A stretch of 64,000 nucleotides of DNA from Bacteroidota bacterium (GTDB lineage: Bacteria > Bacteroidota > Bacteroidia > AKYH767-A > OLB10), in assembly GCA_023251535.1 (NCBI GenBank), contig JAHEYP010000009.1, positions 1 through 64,000 of the forward strand. The letters are read 5' to 3'. Below the pieces are notes generated by a model that did no database searches, had not been told where the DNA came from, and worked only from the letters and a program-made list of their open reading frames with translations. Positions 63,528 to 64,000 of the stretch are shown piece after piece. Both the position numbers and the translations under genes were made by a program. The number at the start of each line of letters is the position of its first letter. The first letter of the stretch is position 1.

Positions 63528-64000
63528 CTATTTGATAATTTTAACACCTTTGTTGTTTATCTTAGAGATATAAACATCGGCACCCATTTTTGATTTTTTG
63601 TAAACTGACTTCATCGCTTCCGCGATTTTCTTAGCATTCGTTGCGCCTTTTGCTAAAGCAAAAATCGATGGCCCCGATCCGCTGATGCTACACGCCAATG
63701 CTCCGGCTTCCAATGCTGCGCTCTTTGCTGCATCGAAATGAGGAATTAATTTACTTCGGAAAGGTTCTGCGACATGATCTGTTACGCATCTTCCTAATAA
63801 GGCATAATCTTGTGAATGCAACGCATGCACTACTCCTGCAGTATTCGCCCATTGATGCGATGCGATTTTAATGCTAATCTTTTTCGGTAATGCTTTACGT
63901 GAGTCGCTAGTCTTTAACTCGTAATGAGGATGAATCACTACAGCATACAATTGAGTAGGAACAGGTAAGGAGATTACTTCAACATGTTGTACATTTCTGC
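63528..64000 (-). CDS. thrB: Homoserine kinase, 3' part
   Basis: The frame is open to the window edge (first complete codon at 63998), so the N-terminal half with the ATP loop is missing. The visible C-terminal part reads VEVISLPVPTQLYAVVIHPHYE, then SDSRKALPK, CVTDHVAEPFRSKLIP and the GHMP motif ACSISGSGPSIFAL. This matches homoserine kinase, which phosphorylates homoserine for thrC. The adjacent thrC supports the assignment over other GHMP kinases. Confidence 0.92.
   Translation of the reverse strand, partial: RNVQHVEVISLPVPTQLYAVVIHPHYELKTSDSRKALPKKISIKIASHQWANTAGVVHALHSQDYALLGRCVTDHVAEPFRSKLIPHFDAAKSAALEAGALACSISGSGPSIFALAKGATNAKKIAEAMKSVYKKSKMGADVYISKINNKGVKIIK

Noticed and set aside
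1-64000. tRNA or rRNA genes
   Set aside because: No cloverleaf-like sequence or rRNA segment was recognised by eye; a tRNAscan search would be needed to exclude short tRNAs.

Overview
The window looks like a chromosomal segment of an uncultured or uncommon member of the Bacteroidota. The DNA is AT-rich. Eight proteins carry a C-terminal type IX secretion (T9SS) sorting domain with a YPNP-like start. Many genes are preceded by the Bacteroidota-type -7 box TAnnTTTG. Gene families such as DUF4175, PKD/GEVED surface proteins and Bacteroidota-style mnmG/ybeY neighbourhoods fit the same assignment. No tRNA, rRNA, CRISPR array or transposase gene was recognised.

Layout. 0-0.8 kb: the 3' part of an exonuclease/GIY-YIG (DnaQ-Cho-like) nuclease gene. 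0.8-12.3 kb: two very large secreted T9SS proteins in one operon. This block is bracketed by a 56-bp direct repeat (55/56 identical) of the nuclease gene's 3' end, so it looks like an inserted island. 12.7-20 kb: an ELWxxDGTxxGT repeat protein with almost identical 354-bp units, an Upf1-like helicase and another T9SS protein. 20-26 kb: a tripartite RND efflux operon with a small PII-like gene. 26-29.6 kb: DUF937, a cytochrome P450 with its ferredoxin, and a T9SS protein. 29.6-33.9 kb: a sulfur module (sulfide:quinone reductase-like, TusE/DsrC-like, DsrE-like), a TauE/SafE permease and rsmI. 34-38.3 kb: a membrane protein, a receiver-only response regulator, a T9SS protein and a methyltransferase.

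38.3-48.2 kb is the most informative part. mnmG is surrounded by near-perfect ParB-binding parS palindromes (39449, 39509, 41397, 41626) plus degenerate CACGTG relatives in a 1.2-kb non-coding stretch. It is followed upstream by ybeY, an RsbW-like ATPase, DUF4175 and an rRNA methyltransferase, all on the minus strand. An 869-bp gap (47310-48178) then holds several DnaA-box-like nonamers and AT-rich tracts. On its right side most genes turn to the plus strand (nadA, MORN protein, gltX, T9SS protein, glnS, folB, rnr, DUF1761). I read this as the probable replication origin with its centromere a few kilobases to the left. This is an inference from motifs and gene orientation.

60.7-64 kb: a DUF1761 gene, then about 0.9 kb of non-coding tandem repeats (about 122-bp period, many units holding a terminator-like hairpin), then thrC and the 3' part of thrB, which continues out of the window.
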